Below, in pieces: positions 1 through 10,268 of a DNA stretch of 64,000 nt. The stretch lies in the NCBI RefSeq assembly GCF_014280035.1, contig NZ_CP047957.1:186001-250000 (forward strand), read 5' to 3'. The notes below the pieces were generated by a model. The model did no database searches. It worked only from the letters and a program-made list of their open reading frames with translations, and was not told the DNA's origin. Position 1 is the stretch's first letter; each line of letters begins with the position of its first letter. The translations under genes were made by a program, and so were the position numbers. Origin of the DNA: Synechococcus sp. A18-25c (GTDB taxonomy: Bacteria > Cyanobacteriota > Cyanobacteriia > PCC-6307 > Cyanobiaceae).

Positions 1-639
1 TGCATAGACACAGATATAAATATTGAAAAAACCGATGGAGAGTATCCAAGATGCTAGGCCGAGCCAGCATGTCGCCGAAAAATCTTCGCTTGGCTCTTGA
101 ATCAAGCGGTGACAGAGAACCAAGATCGGTCCAATCAAGAAGAGGCTCAGGAGTTGAGGGTGTCCTAACTGTTGGGTGATCGTGGGGCTGAATGCTGTTG
201 CCAGAGCGATGATGCTCATCCAGATGGCGGCAGTTGTTGGGGCGATCCGTTGAACGGCGACTCGGATGGAAATGTAATTAAGCGAAAGCGTTAAAATTAG
301 CCAAGATACGTAGCTTTGAAAGGGATCCAGAAAAAATCTGAAAACCCCGTAGAGTACACTTGGTCCTAAAAGGTGATCACTCCACGACAAAGTATTTCTG
401 ATCGGCCAGAAGAAATTAGGTGACCAGTATTGATCTGGATTGAGACTATTGGGTCCTGAGAAATGTTGAAAGGCGTGTTCTAGGAAGTAAAGATTTAAGA
501 GCGTATCCCCAGGATCCGTTTGTAATTGTTCTAATCCGCTTGACAGTGTTGGCCACAACGTCATTGTCACTGCGATGGCAGGGACGATTAGATAGTGCAG
601 CACAAGATGAGCCGCCTTGATGATTTGAATGTTGATCAT
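1..639 (-). CDS. Polytopic membrane protein, probable GT-C-type glycosyltransferase (partial)
   Basis: Open from an ATG at 639 to the window edge without a stop, giving the first 213 residues; the C-terminus lies outside the window. There is a membrane segment near residues 15-35, then a loop with an acidic DPGD motif around residues 50-53, then several further hydrophobic segments. An acidic residue in the first outside loop is typical of GT-C transferases that use polyprenyl-phosphate sugars. The start lies 4 bases past the stop of the UDP-xylose synthase gene, so it is the last visible gene of that operon. The GT-C assignment is an inference from topology and context; the sugar is unknown. 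The DNA is more AT-rich than the neighbouring core genes. Confidence 0.6.
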   Translation of the reverse strand, partial: MINIQIIKAAHLVLHYLIVPAIAVTMTLWPTLSSGLEQLQTDPGDTLLNLYFLEHAFQHFSGPNSLNPDQYWSPNFFWPIRNTLSWSDHLLGPSVLYGVFRFFLDPFQSYVSWLILTLSLNYISIRVAVQRIAPTTAAIWMSIIALATAFSPTITQQLGHPQLLSLFLIGPILVLCHRLIQEPSEDFSATCWLGLASWILSIGFFNIYICVYA

Positions 640-643
640 GTGT

Positions 644-1597
644 TCAGCTTTTGTTCAAGCTTGTTCTGAACCAGTCAATGGTGGGTTGGAGCCCATCGTT
701 CAGGGCCACTTTGGGTTCCCATCCCAATTCTTTTCGAGCGCGCTCGATGATCGGTTGCCGTTGCAAGGGGTCATCCTGCGGAAGTGGCTGTGTAATCAGC
801 TCCAGGTTCGGATTGATCTGATCTCGCACCAGTTCAGCCAGTTGGCGGATGGTGAATTCGCCGGGGTTGCCAATGTTGATGGGACCTGTGTGGTCACCGT
901 TCATCAGGCGAATCATGCCTTCGATTAGATCATCGACGTAACAGAAGGATCGGGTCTGGCTGCCATCGCCGTACAGCGTCAGGGGTTGGCCTTGAAGGGC
1001 CTGCACGATGAAGTTGCTGACCACACGGCCATCGTCGGGGAGCATCCGAGGCCCGTAGGTGTTGAAAATTCGCATCACACGGATTTCCGTCTCATGCATG
1101 CGGTGGTAATCGAAGCAAAGGGTTTCAGCGATGCGTTTTCCCTCGTCGTAACAGCTGCGAATGCCGATGGTGTTGACGCAGCCGCGATAGCTCTCAGGTT
1201 GAGGGTGCACCTCTGGATCGCCATAGACCTCGCTGGTGCTAGCCAGCAGCAGACGCGCGCCGACGCGGCGTGCCAGCCCCAGCATGTTGTAGGTGCCAAG
1301 AAAGCTGGTTTTGGCGGTTTTGATTGGATTGAACTGGTAATGCACCGGCGAAGCGGGACAAGCAAGATGCCAGATCCGATCCACCTCAAGGCGGATTGGA
1401 TCGGTGACATCGTGCCGAATCAGTTCAAATTTCGGGTGACCAATCCATTGGGCGATATTGCTTTTGCGTCCTGTGAAGTAATTATCGAGGCAGATCACTT
1501 CTTCGCCTGCTTCCATCAGGCGATCGGTGAGGTGAGAGCCAAGGAAGCCAGCGCCACCAGTGATCAGATTGCGGGTGAGACGCATGGAGGAATTCAA
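644..1597 (-). CDS. uxs: UDP-glucuronate decarboxylase (UDP-xylose synthase)
   Basis: Extended short-chain dehydrogenase that converts UDP-glucuronate to UDP-xylose in the cytoplasm. The 317 residues show the NAD-binding GGAGFLG at 14-20, the TSEVYGDP signature near 121-128 and the catalytic Y150xxxK154 (YDEGK). The arginine-rich segment [15 protein letters not shown] is typical of this family rather than of GalE. The ATG at 1597 overlaps the stop of the upstream glycosyltransferase (ATGA); a second ATG four codons in is also possible. Its substrate can be made by the UDP-glucose dehydrogenase at 60158-61600. Its place between a GT2 and a GT-C-like gene suggests that xylose is the sugar handled by this operon, which is an inference. 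Confidence 0.9.
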   Translation of the reverse strand: MNSSMRLTRNLITGGAGFLGSHLTDRLMEAGEEVICLDNYFTGRKSNIAQWIGHPKFELIRHDVTDPIRLEVDRIWHLACPASPVHYQFNPIKTAKTSFLGTYNMLGLARRVGARLLLASTSEVYGDPEVHPQPESYRGCVNTIGIRSCYDEGKRIAETLCFDYHRMHETEIRVMRIFNTYGPRMLPDDGRVVSNFIVQALQGQPLTLYGDGSQTRSFCYVDDLIEGMIRLMNGDHTGPINIGNPGEFTIRQLAELVRDQINPNLELITQPLPQDDPLQRQPIIERARKELGWEPKVALNDGLQPTIDWFRTSLNKS

Positions 1598-2286
1598 CGT
1601 TTAGACCAAAGATTGTATTTGAGAATGCAGTAAATCGCCCTGAAGCCGTCTCTCCATCCAATCTTTTTACCTTCGTCGTAAGTGCGGCCGTAGTAGGAGA
1701 TGCCTACTTCGTAGATTCGAAGATTCATCTTCGCAACTTTGGCGGTCACCTCAGGCTCGAAACCAAAGCGATTTTCGCGAATATTGATCGATTGGATGAC
1801 TTCGCGACGGAATGCCTTGTAGCAAGTCTCCATGTCGGAGAGGTTCAGGTCCGTGAAAAAATTGCTCATTAGCGTCAGCACCCCGTTGCCGATGCGGTGC
1901 CAAAAATACACGACGCGATGTGGTCTTCCGCTTTGGAAACGGCTTCCGAACACGACGTCAGCCTTGCCTTCCAGAATTGGCTGGATGACCACCGGAAATT
2001 CCTGGGGATCGTATTCAAGGTCGGCATCCTGCACGATGCAAATGTCTCCCGTTGCTTCCTGAAACCCGGTCCTGAGAGCAGCGCCTTTGCCTTGATTTGC
2101 TTTGTGAAAAATAACGCGGACTTCAGGATCGCTTAGTTCACCAAGAATGTCGCGGGTTCCATCTTTGGAGCCGTCGTCGACAATGATGATTTCTCTCTCT
2201 TTAACCGGTGATTGTTTGACAGCTGCAATCAACGATAGAATGGTGCTCGACTCGTTGTAGCAAGGGATAATGATGCTTAGCTTCAT
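1594..2286 (-). CDS. Family 2 glycosyltransferase (dolichol-phosphate mannosyltransferase-like)
   Basis: A 230-residue GT-A fold enzyme. It starts with the SIIIPCYNE motif, then VDDGSKDGT near 37-44 and the metal-binding QDADLEYDP at 86-94. It resembles DPM1/GtrB enzymes that transfer a sugar from a nucleotide to polyprenyl phosphate on the inner membrane face. It is short and lacks the two C-terminal membrane segments of GtrB, so it is probably peripheral or relies on the adjacent GtrA protein. The ATG at 2286 overlaps by one base the stop of the GtrA gene, and its stop overlaps the start of the UDP-xylose synthase, so translation is likely coupled. The donor sugar is not visible in the sequence. 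Confidence 0.85.
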   Translation of the reverse strand: MKLSIIIPCYNESSTILSLIAAVKQSPVKEREIIIVDDGSKDGTRDILGELSDPEVRVIFHKANQGKGAALRTGFQEATGDICIVQDADLEYDPQEFPVVIQPILEGKADVVFGSRFQSGRPHRVVYFWHRIGNGVLTLMSNFFTDLNLSDMETCYKAFRREVIQSINIRENRFGFEPEVTAKVAKMNLRIYEVGISYYGRTYDEGKKIGWRDGFRAIYCILKYNLWSKR

Positions 2287-2771
2287 TATCTGAACACCCA
2301 GTATTTTTGTGCGATGAACGATAACATGGCCAGACAGGGGATCAGCCCTGCTGCCACAAGGTTTTTATTGAGTCCAACTGTGGCTCCGAATTCAATGCCG
2401 ACGGTGTTCAGCAGCCACATGGCTGTCATTAGCAAGATGTAGCGGAGCAGCGGTCGATGGTGGCGGAGCCCTTGGGCTTTGAAAACGATCTTTCCGTATA
2501 TGGCGTACCCCAGGCAGGTGTTAATCAGCTGGCTGATCAAGGTGGCGGCAGTCACGCTCACGATGCTGCTGGCCAGCAGCACTTGCAATACCAGGTTGGT
2601 CAGCAAGACATTGATAATTCCGGCAGCCCCAAAGCGTCGTTTCTGACCACGTTGACGCTTCGGAGTGGATGCAAAAGTCCCCCCCTGCTCGATCACAGAA
2701 GAGGACATTGATGATGCGTCATCCAAGGACTGTGAACGAGACGGCAGGGGCTGCTGACTGTTCACAGGCAT
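2286..2771 (-). CDS. GtrA-family membrane protein
   Basis: About 161 residues from the ATG at 2771. The reading frame also has an ATG at 2819, but that would overlap the end of transketolase by 41 bases, so the inner start is preferred. A polar, serine-rich N-terminus of about 45 residues precedes four hydrophobic segments, the usual GtrA arrangement, and the protein ends in KYWVFR, typical of the family. GtrA proteins are thought to help flip polyprenyl-phosphate-linked sugars across the inner membrane. It is the first gene of the GtrA-GT2-UXS-GT-C block and follows transketolase closely, so it may be read from the fabF-tkt transcript. Confidence 0.75.
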   Translation of the reverse strand: MPVNSQQPLPSRSQSLDDASSMSSSVIEQGGTFASTPKRQRGQKRRFGAAGIINVLLTNLVLQVLLASSIVSVTAATLISQLINTCLGYAIYGKIVFKAQGLRHHRPLLRYILLMTAMWLLNTVGIEFGATVGLNKNLVAAGLIPCLAMLSFIAQKYWVFR

Positions 2772-2778
2772 GTCGTCT

Positions 2779-4788
2779 TCATCCAAGAAGCGCCTTGGAT
2801 TTTGCCACAACATTTTCAACGGTGAACCCGAACTCTTTGAGGCAAGTGCCCCCCGGGGCGGAGGCGCCGAAGCGATTCATGGTGACGCTGTCACCATCGA
2901 GGCCGATGAAACGGTGCCAGCCGAAGGATTCAGCGGCTTCCACCACGAGGCGCTTGCGCACGGCATTGGGAAGCACGTCTTCCTTGTAGGTGTCGCTCTG
3001 CTCGTCGAATAGTTCCACACAGGGCATTGAGACCACGCGGACCTTTTTGCCTTCGGCAGTTAATTGCTTGGCGGCTTGCACGCAAAGGTCGAGCTCGGTG
3101 CCGGTGCCGATCAGGATCAGCTCAGGCGTGCCTTCGCAGTCTTCGAGCACGTAGCCGCCCAGGGCCACCTTGTCGATAGAGGAATTGGCCTGGTTGACCA
3201 TGCCTTGACGGCTGAGGCAAAGGGAGCTGGGGCGCTTGCGGTTCTGGATCGCGAGCTTGTAAGCACCACTGGTCTCGTTGCCGTCGCCAGGACGGAACAC
3301 CAGCATGTTGGGCATCGCCCGCAGGGAGGGAATGGTCTCGATTGGCTGGTGTGTGGGGCCGTCTTCACCGACGCCGATGGAGTCGTGGGTGAGCACATAG
3401 ATCACGCCGAGCTCGCTTAGAGCCGAAAGGCGCATGGAGCCACGCATGTAATCGGCGAAGACCAGGAAGGTGCCGCCGTAGGGGATCAAGCCGCTGTTGT
3501 GATAAGCGATGCCGTTGAGGATGGCCGCCATGGCGTGTTCGCGCACACCGAAGTGCAGGTAGCGCTTCTCGGGGCTGCTGGCTTGGTAGGAGCCGGTTTC
3601 ACCCTTGATGTCGGTGTAGTTGGAGTGGGTAAGGTCGGCGGAGCCACCGATCAGCTCAGGCAGGTTGGGGCCCAGTGCGCCTAGGCAGATTTGGGAGTGC
3701 TTGCGAGTGGCCAGCCCACCGTCTTCGGGAGTGTAGGTGGGCAGATCCTTGTCCCAGCCCTCCGGCAGCTCACCACGCAGCATGCGCTCAAATTCGGCGG
3801 CTTCGGAGGGGTATTTGGTGCGGTAAGCAGCGAGAGTTTGGTTCCACTCCGCTTCGAGGCTGGCGCCACGCTCGATGGCCTGACGGAACTGGTCGTAGGC
3901 CTCCTGGGGCACCTCGAAGGGGCCGTAGTTCCAGTTGAGCTGCTGACGGGTGAGCGCTGCTTCCTCTTCGCCCAGGGCGGCACCGTGCACGCCAGCGGTG
4001 TCAGCTTTGTTGGGGGAGCCGTAGCCGATGGTGGTCGTCACTTTGATGATCGACGGCTTGTCGGTCACAGCCTTGGCCGCTTCGATCGCCTTAGCGATGG
4101 CATCCACGTCGGTGTTGCCTTCGGCCACGTATTGGACGTGCCAGCCGTAGGCCTCGTAGCGCTTCAACACATCCTCGGTGAAGGACACATCGGTGCGACC
4201 GTCAATGGTGATGCTGTTGTCGTCGTAAAGGGCAATCAGCTTGCCCAGTTTCAGGTGGCCAGCCAGGGAGGCAGCCTCAGAGGACACGCCTTCCTGATTG
4301 CAGCCATCACCCATAACCACATAGGTGTAGTGATCCACCACGGTGGCGTCGGCCTTGTTGAACTTGGCGGCCAGGTGGGATTCGGCGATAGCCAATCCCA
4401 CAGCGTTGGAGATACCGGCACCGAGGGGGCCTGTGGTCACCTCAACACCAGGGGTTTCGAAGGTTTCGGGGTGACCGGGAGTCTTGGAGCCCCACTGACG
4501 GAACTGCTTGATGTCGTCGATGGTCACGGAGTCGTAACCGGTGAGGTGCAGCAACGCATAGAGCAGCATGCAGCCGTGACCGGCCGACAGCACGAAGCGG
4601 TCGCGGTTGAACCACTTGGGATTCTTGGGGTTGTGCTTCAGGAACTTGTCCCAAAGGGCGTAACCCATCGGAGCGCAGCCCATCGGCAGGCCGGGGTGGC
4701 CACTGTTGGATTTGTTGATGGCATCAACCGCCAGCATGCGGATGCTGTTGATGCAAAGGGTGTCGACAGAAGCGGGCGCAGCGACCAT
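2779..4788 (-). CDS. tkt: Transketolase
   Basis: Full-length (669 residues) thiamine-diphosphate enzyme of the Calvin cycle and pentose phosphate pathway that moves two-carbon ketol units between sugar phosphates. The N-terminal half has [13 protein letters not shown] and the ThDP motif that begins GDGCNQEG and ends in DDN. The central part carries the catalytic glutamate region [10 protein letters not shown], and the C-terminal domain is intact. It lies 86 bases downstream of fabF on the same strand, as in other marine picocyanobacteria. The gap contains a short GGCCC/GGGCC hairpin without a T-run and a TTGACC box that could serve as the -35 of a separate tkt promoter, which is a weak inference. 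Confidence 0.97.
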   Translation of the reverse strand: MVAAPASVDTLCINSIRMLAVDAINKSNSGHPGLPMGCAPMGYALWDKFLKHNPKNPKWFNRDRFVLSAGHGCMLLYALLHLTGYDSVTIDDIKQFRQWGSKTPGHPETFETPGVEVTTGPLGAGISNAVGLAIAESHLAAKFNKADATVVDHYTYVVMGDGCNQEGVSSEAASLAGHLKLGKLIALYDDNSITIDGRTDVSFTEDVLKRYEAYGWHVQYVAEGNTDVDAIAKAIEAAKAVTDKPSIIKVTTTIGYGSPNKADTAGVHGAALGEEEAALTRQQLNWNYGPFEVPQEAYDQFRQAIERGASLEAEWNQTLAAYRTKYPSEAAEFERMLRGELPEGWDKDLPTYTPEDGGLATRKHSQICLGALGPNLPELIGGSADLTHSNYTDIKGETGSYQASSPEKRYLHFGVREHAMAAILNGIAYHNSGLIPYGGTFLVFADYMRGSMRLSALSELGVIYVLTHDSIGVGEDGPTHQPIETIPSLRAMPNMLVFRPGDGNETSGAYKLAIQNRKRPSSLCLSRQGMVNQANSSIDKVALGGYVLEDCEGTPELILIGTGTELDLCVQAAKQLTAEGKKVRVVSMPCVELFDEQSDTYKEDVLPNAVRKRLVVEAAESFGWHRFIGLDGDSVTMNRFGASAPGGTCLKEFGFTVENVVAKSKALLG

Positions 4789-4874
4789 GACGTGGAGGGT
4801 GTAATTCGGTAAGGAGTACGAGCAGTCTGAAACAACGGGTCAAGGGCCCTGAGAAACGGGCCAGACCGAAAGAT

Positions 4875-6122
4875 TCAGCTCATGCGTCGGAAGGCGAGGC
4901 AGACGTTGTGGCCGCCGAAGCCGAAGGAGTTGGACAACACCGTGACTAGCTTGAGCTCACGGGCGGTGTTGGGCACGACATCCAGATCACATTCGGGATC
5001 GGGATTGGTGTGATTGATCGTGGGGGGCACCACGTGATGCTGGAGAGCCAGCACACAGGCCACCGCCTCGATGCCGCCGGATCCACCCAGCAAGTGACCG
5101 GTCATTGATTTGGTCGAGCTCACCGGGATCTGCTGGGCGCGACTGCCGAGAGCGCTTTTGATGGCTGCTGTTTCGTTGCTGTCGTTGGCCGGGGTGCTGG
5201 TGCCGTGCGCATTGACGTAGTCGATGCTGTCGGCGCTCAAGCCACCGTCCTCCAAGGCAAGTCGCATGGCTGTTGCTCCGCCCACGCCACCGGGGGTTGG
5301 TGATGTGATGTGGTGGGCATCGCAGGTGGTGCCGTAGCCCACCATTTCAGCCAGGATCGTGGCGCCGCGTGCTTTGGCGTGCTCCAGGGTTTCCAGCACC
5401 AGCACGCCGGACCCCTCACCAATCACGAAGCCATCTCGCTCCCTGTCGAAGGGGCGACTGGCCGTAGCGGGATCGTCGTTTCGGAACGACAGGGCTTTGG
5501 CACTTGCGAAACCGGCCACGCCCAGCGGGGTGATGGCGGATTCCGCGCCGCCGCAGATCATCACGTCGGCCTTGCCCATCTGCAGCAGACGGAAGGCATC
5601 GCCAATGGCATTGGATCCTGCGGCGCAGGCTGTGGCCACCGCGGAACTGGGACCTTTGGCTCCGAGAGCGATTGCTGCCAGGCCGGTGGCCATGTTGGGA
5701 ATCATCATCGGCACGGTGAAAGGGCTCACTCGGCCAGGACCCTTGCCGTCCAGTACGTGGGCCTGGGTCTCCATGGTGAGCAGTCCGCCCACCCCGGAGC
5801 CGATGCTGACGCCAATCCGATCGGCGTTGGCATCGGTGATCGCGAGGCCAGCATCGGCTAGGGCCTGTTTGGCGGCGACGACACCGAACTTGCAGAACCG
5901 ATCCCAGCGTTTGGCCTCCTTGGGTTCAAGGACGCCACTGGGATCGAAATCCTTGACCTCGGCGGCAAAACGGCAGGCGTGTTGTTCCGCGTCGAACAGG
6001 GTGATCGGCGCGACGCCATTGCGGCCTGAGGTGAGGCCAGACCAGTACTCGGCAACGCTGTTGCCGATCGGTGTCACCGCGCCGAGGCCAGTGACCACGA
6101 CGCGTTGGAGACCCTCCACCAT
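4875..6122 (-). CDS. fabF: 3-oxoacyl-ACP synthase II
   Basis: Condensing enzyme of fatty-acid elongation, 415 residues, the usual length. The active-site cysteine is C166 in ATACAAGSNA, and the two catalytic histidines lie in VNAHGTSTPAND and in SMTGHLLGGSGG. The C-terminal SNSFGFGGHN loop is present. The gene starts 11 bases after the stop of acpP, so the carrier protein and its elongating enzyme are co-transcribed, followed by tkt. This order is conserved in many bacteria for acpP-fabF; the attachment to tkt is typical of picocyanobacteria. Confidence 0.97.
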   Translation of the reverse strand: MVEGLQRVVVTGLGAVTPIGNSVAEYWSGLTSGRNGVAPITLFDAEQHACRFAAEVKDFDPSGVLEPKEAKRWDRFCKFGVVAAKQALADAGLAITDANADRIGVSIGSGVGGLLTMETQAHVLDGKGPGRVSPFTVPMMIPNMATGLAAIALGAKGPSSAVATACAAGSNAIGDAFRLLQMGKADVMICGGAESAITPLGVAGFASAKALSFRNDDPATASRPFDRERDGFVIGEGSGVLVLETLEHAKARGATILAEMVGYGTTCDAHHITSPTPGGVGGATAMRLALEDGGLSADSIDYVNAHGTSTPANDSNETAAIKSALGSRAQQIPVSSTKSMTGHLLGGSGGIEAVACVLALQHHVVPPTINHTNPDPECDLDVVPNTARELKLVTVLSNSFGFGGHNVCLAFRRMS

Positions 6123-6133
6123 GCTGCCGATCC

Positions 6134-6376
6134 TCAGGCCTGCTTGTCTTCGATGTACTTGACGGCGTCGCCAACAGTGGCAATGCCTTCAGCGGCTTCG
6201 TCGGGGATTTCGATGTCGAAGGCTTCTTCCAGGGCCATCACCAGCTCGACTGTGTCAAGCGAGTCAGCGCCCAGATCGTTCTGAAAATTCGACTCCGGCT
6301 TCACTTCGCCGGCGTCAACACTGAGTTGCTCCGCCACGATCGAACGGACTTTTTCGAGGATCGCTTCCTGGGACAT
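6134..6376 (-). CDS. acpP: Acyl carrier protein
   Basis: Small acidic 80-residue carrier of growing acyl chains. The phosphopantetheine attachment serine is S39 in the [14 protein letters not shown] motif. The start was set at the ATG of MSQEAI at 6376; the open frame runs upstream to 6427, but that extension is basic and unlike ACP. It heads the acpP-fabF-tkt unit and is transcribed away from psaC, leaving about 150 bases between the two starts for both promoters. Confidence 0.96.
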   Translation of the reverse strand: MSQEAILEKVRSIVAEQLSVDAGEVKPESNFQNDLGADSLDTVELVMALEEAFDIEIPDEAAEGIATVGDAVKYIEDKQA

Positions 6377-6773
<397 letters not shown>

Positions 6774-6812
6774 TTACGCCAATCGGTTTTCTATCCAACA
6801 ACTCATAAGCTC

Positions 6813-6836
6813 AGCCCGGCATTGCCGGGCTTTTTT
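6813..6836 (+). terminator. Intrinsic terminator of psaC
   Basis: Perfect 8-base-pair stem AGCCCGGC/GCCGGGCT with a 3-base loop (ATT) and a T-run at 6831-6836. It ends only two bases before the glmS start codon. Confidence 0.9.
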
Positions 6837-6838
6837 GT

Positions 6839-8743
6839 ATGTGCGGAATCGTTGCGGTGATCGGTTCGCGGGAAGCGGCACCGCTGCTGTTGGAGGGCCT
6901 GCGCCAGCTGGAATATCGCGGTTACGACTCCGCAGGCATTGCCACGGTTGATGTTTTAGGGGCCGATGGCGCTAGCGCGCTCCACTGCGTGCGTGCCAAG
7001 GGCAAGCTGGTAAATCTCACCGCTAAGGTGGATAAGGAGGGGGCTCCTGGCTTCTGCGGCATAGGCCACACCCGTTGGGCCACCCATGGCAAGCCGGAAG
7101 AGCACAACGCCCACCCCCATCGGGATGGATCGGGTCGTGTGGCGGTGGTGCAGAACGGCATCATCGAAAATCACCGGCTGCTCCGCGATGAGCTCACCGC
7201 GACGGGGGTCACGTTTCGCTCCGACACCGACACCGAGGTCATTCCGCATCTGGTGTCGGCTGAACTGGAGCGTCGGAGTACCGCCGGAGAGCCTGCGGAT
7301 GGCAGCACCCTGTTGGCGGCTGTGCAGGCGGTGCTGCCGCGCTTGCAGGGGGCGTACGCCTTGGCGGTGCTCTGGGCAGAGGTTCCTGGAGCGTTAGTGG
7401 TGGCGCGCAAGGCAGCCCCGCTGCTGATTGGCCTCGGCGAAGGCGAGTTTCTTTGCGCCAGCGACACGCCTGCCCTGGCGGGCTTTACCCGCACCATCCT
7501 GCCGATGGAGGACGGCGAAGTGGCGTTGCTGGGGCCGTTGGGCATCGAGCTCTACAACGCTGATGGTGCGCGTCAGCAACGCAGCCCCACACTGCTGAGC
7601 GGTCAGGAGCATGTGGCGGACAAGCGGGAGTTCCGTCACTTCATGCTCAAGGAGATTCATGAGCAGCCCGAGACGGCACGGCTGTGGGTGGAACGCCATC
7701 TGCCGGAAAGCCTGCCGGCATCCAAACCCGTGGCGCTGCCCTTCGACGAAGGCTTCTACGCCAATGTTGATCGCATCCAGATTCTCGCTTGCGGCACCAG
7801 CCGCCATGCGGCCCAGGTGGGCGCCTACTTACTGGAGCAATTCGCTGGTGTGCCCACCAGCGTGGATTACGCCAGTGAATTCCGCTATGCCCCACCGCCG
7901 CTGGCTCCGAACACACTCACCATCGGCGTCACGCAGTCGGGAGAAACCGCCGACACGCTGGCGGCCCTGGCCATGGACGCCGAACGACGCCAGGCCCATG
8001 GGGATCCGGCCTATGCCCCTCGTCAGCTGGGGGTCACCAATCGTCCGGAAAGCTCCCTGGCACGGCAGGTGACGCACCTGCTCGACATCGGTGCCGGCAT
8101 TGAAGTGGGAGTGGCTGCCACCAAGACTTTTTTAGGCCAACTGCTGGCCTTCTATGCGTTGGCCCTGGCCTTCGCCGCAAGACGAGGGTCTCGCAGCGGT
8201 GCCGAGATCGCTGCTTTAGTGGCGGAGCTGCGGGGCTTGCCTGAGGAGCTCAGCGCCCTGGTACAGCAGCACGATCAGCGCTCGGAGGCCATGGCCCATC
8301 GCTTCGCGGAAACCCAGGATGTGATCTTCTTGGGGCGGGGCATCAACTACCCCATCGCTTTGGAAGGGGCGCTGAAGCTTAAGGAGATCAGTTACATCCA
8401 TGCCGAGGGCTATCCCGCCGGCGAGATGAAGCACGGGCCGATCGCGCTGCTCGACACCCATGTGCCGGTGATTTCGATCGCGGTGCCTGGCGTGGTGTTC
8501 GAGAAGGTGCTGAGCAATGCTCAGGAAGCGAAAGCTCGCGATGCCCAGTTAATCGGTGTGGCGCCGATCTGCGCTGACACCGAACTGTTCGACGAACTGC
8601 TGCCGGTACCGGAGGTGAGCGAGTGGATTAGCCCGCTGCTCACCGTGGTGCCGATGCAATTGCTGAGCTACCACATCGCCGCCCATCGGGGACTGGATGT
8701 GGATCAGCCTCGCAATCTCGCCAAGAGCGTCACTGTGGAGTAA
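6839..8743 (+). CDS. glmS: Glutamine-fructose-6-phosphate aminotransferase (isomerizing)
   Basis: Makes glucosamine 6-phosphate from fructose 6-phosphate and glutamine, the entry to amino sugars for peptidoglycan and lipid A. It has 634 residues: an N-terminal glutaminase domain beginning MCGIVAVIGS, where the processed Cys1 is the nucleophile, then two SIS sugar-isomerase domains (CGTSRHAAQVGAY and FLGRGINYPIALEGA) and the C-terminal KSVTVE. Because the cysteine must directly follow the initiator, the ATG at 6839 is fixed. That leaves no room for a Shine-Dalgarno between it and the psaC terminator. Its 3' end overlaps the convergent manC by 14 bases. Confidence 0.97.
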   Translation: MCGIVAVIGSREAAPLLLEGLRQLEYRGYDSAGIATVDVLGADGASALHCVRAKGKLVNLTAKVDKEGAPGFCGIGHTRWATHGKPEEHNAHPHRDGSGRVAVVQNGIIENHRLLRDELTATGVTFRSDTDTEVIPHLVSAELERRSTAGEPADGSTLLAAVQAVLPRLQGAYALAVLWAEVPGALVVARKAAPLLIGLGEGEFLCASDTPALAGFTRTILPMEDGEVALLGPLGIELYNADGARQQRSPTLLSGQEHVADKREFRHFMLKEIHEQPETARLWVERHLPESLPASKPVALPFDEGFYANVDRIQILACGTSRHAAQVGAYLLEQFAGVPTSVDYASEFRYAPPPLAPNTLTIGVTQSGETADTLAALAMDAERRQAHGDPAYAPRQLGVTNRPESSLARQVTHLLDIGAGIEVGVAATKTFLGQLLAFYALALAFAARRGSRSGAEIAALVAELRGLPEELSALVQQHDQRSEAMAHRFAETQDVIFLGRGINYPIALEGALKLKEISYIHAEGYPAGEMKHGPIALLDTHVPVISIAVPGVVFEKVLSNAQEAKARDAQLIGVAPICADTELFDELLPVPEVSEWISPLLTVVPMQLLSYHIAAHRGLDVDQPRNLAKSVTVE

Positions 8744-10202
8744 TCACTGCTTTGGCTGCAGCGGCCAGATCGCTGCGTCCGTACACATCGTCAAAGCGCA
8801 CGATGTCGTCTTCGCCGAGGTAGGCACCGCTCTGCACCTCGATCAGTTCCACGGGAATGCGCCCGGGATTGGTGAGCCGGTGCTTGCAGCCCAGGGGGAT
8901 GTAGGTGCTCTGGTTCTCGCCGATCAGCTGTGATTCGCCGTCGCGTTCCACCATCGCGGTGCCCTTGACCACAATCCAATGCTCGGCGCGGTGGTGGTGC
9001 ATCTGCAGCGACAAGCTGGCGCCAGGATTGACGGAGATGCGCTTCACCTGCCAGCGGCTGTCTTCCACCACGCCGGTGTAGTGGCCCCAGGGGCGGTAGA
9101 TCTTGCGGTGGGCCTTGCCTTCGGGGCTGCCGTCGGTTTCCAGCTGCTTCACCACGGTTTTCACGTTCTGCGCCTGGCTGCGGTCGGCGATCAGCACGGC
9201 GTCGTCGGTTTCCACCACCACCAGGTTTTCCACGCCCAGTCCCACCACCAGACGGTGCTCACTGCGCAGGTAGCAGTTGCGGCTGCCCTCGCTAATCACA
9301 CGGCCGCGCAAGACGTTCCCGTTATGGTCGCGATCAGCTGTGTCCCAGAGTGCGCTCCAGCTGCCTACGTCGCTCCAGCCGGCCGAAAGCGGCAAGACCG
9401 AGCCCAATTGGGTCTGCTCCATTACAGCCACGTCGATGGCCACGTTGGGGCATTTGGCGAAGGCTTCTCGCTCCAGGCGCAGGAAATCAAGATCGGCCAT
9501 GTCCTGTTCCAGCGCGGCGCGGCAGCAGCTCACCACTTCTGGTGCCAGACGCTCTAATTCCGCAAGCATGGCGCTGGCCTTGAACAGGAACATGCCGCTG
9601 TTCCAGGTGAAGCGGCCGCTCTCCAGAAACTGCTCGGCGGTGGCGCGGTCGGGCTTCTCCACAAAACGAGCGATCGGCACCGTGGTGAGGTCTCCGGCCT
9701 CCATGGGGTTGGCGGCTTCGATGTAGCCGTAGCCAGTTTCCGGTGCGGTGGGCACGATGCCGAAGGTCACCAGTCGTCCAGCTTCGGCGGCGCTGCGTCC
9801 GGCATCGATGGCGGCGCGGAAGTGCTCACCATCACGGATGACGTGGTCGGCGGCCAGCACGAGCAGCAGCGGGTCTTCGCCACGGGCTGTGGCTTGCAGA
9901 GCGGCGACAGCAACTGCGGGAGCGGTGTTGCGCCCCATGGGTTCCAGCAAGATGGCACCAGGCTCGACGCCGATCTGGCGCATCTGTTCGGCCACGATGA
10001 AGCGATGGTCGTCGTTGCAGATCAGTAGTGGTGCTCCAAGGGCCTCGATGCCTTCCAGGCGCTGCTGGGTCTGCTGCAGGAGGGTTTCCTCACCATTGCC
10101 GCCCAAGGGCCAATACTGTTTGGGATAGCTGGCGCGGGAGAGGGGCCAAAGGCGTGTGCCGGTGCCGCCGCAAAGAATCACCGGAATCAGAGGGCTCGTC
10201 AC
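8730..10202 (-). CDS. manC: Mannose-1-phosphate guanylyltransferase / mannose-6-phosphate isomerase
   Basis: Bifunctional enzyme for GDP-mannose supply, 490 residues. The N-terminal nucleotidyltransferase domain has GGTGTRLWPLSRASYPKQ, and the C-terminal cupin domain (about 360-480) carries PWGHYTGVVEDSRW and the metal-binding SLQMHHHRAEHW. GDP-mannose is a likely donor for the glycosyltransferases at 34-43 kb. It lies on the same strand as rimM, about 66 bases downstream of it, and converges on glmS. Confidence 0.93.
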   Translation of the reverse strand: MTSPLIPVILCGGTGTRLWPLSRASYPKQYWPLGGNGEETLLQQTQQRLEGIEALGAPLLICNDDHRFIVAEQMRQIGVEPGAILLEPMGRNTAPAVAVAALQATARGEDPLLLVLAADHVIRDGEHFRAAIDAGRSAAEAGRLVTFGIVPTAPETGYGYIEAANPMEAGDLTTVPIARFVEKPDRATAEQFLESGRFTWNSGMFLFKASAMLAELERLAPEVVSCCRAALEQDMADLDFLRLEREAFAKCPNVAIDVAVMEQTQLGSVLPLSAGWSDVGSWSALWDTADRDHNGNVLRGRVISEGSRNCYLRSEHRLVVGLGVENLVVVETDDAVLIADRSQAQNVKTVVKQLETDGSPEGKAHRKIYRPWGHYTGVVEDSRWQVKRISVNPGASLSLQMHHHRAEHWIVVKGTAMVERDGESQLIGENQSTYIPLGCKHRLTNPGRIPVELIEVQSGAYLGEDDIVRFDDVYGRSDLAAAAKAVITPQ

Positions 10203-10268
10203 AGCACGCGCCGGATACAGTGCGTGCCATTCTCCCTCAACTGATCTCCGGCGGCTACTTAGGGGGAA

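Noticed and set aside
3691-4812. Long plus-strand reading frame of 373 codons opposite tkt
   Set aside because: It is the antisense shadow of a full-length transketolase; high GC with few TA-containing codons keeps the opposite frame open. The protein has no recognisable motif.
6790-6840. glmS ribozyme or riboswitch before glmS
   Set aside because: Only the psaC terminator fits; there is no room for the roughly 150-base ribozyme fold.
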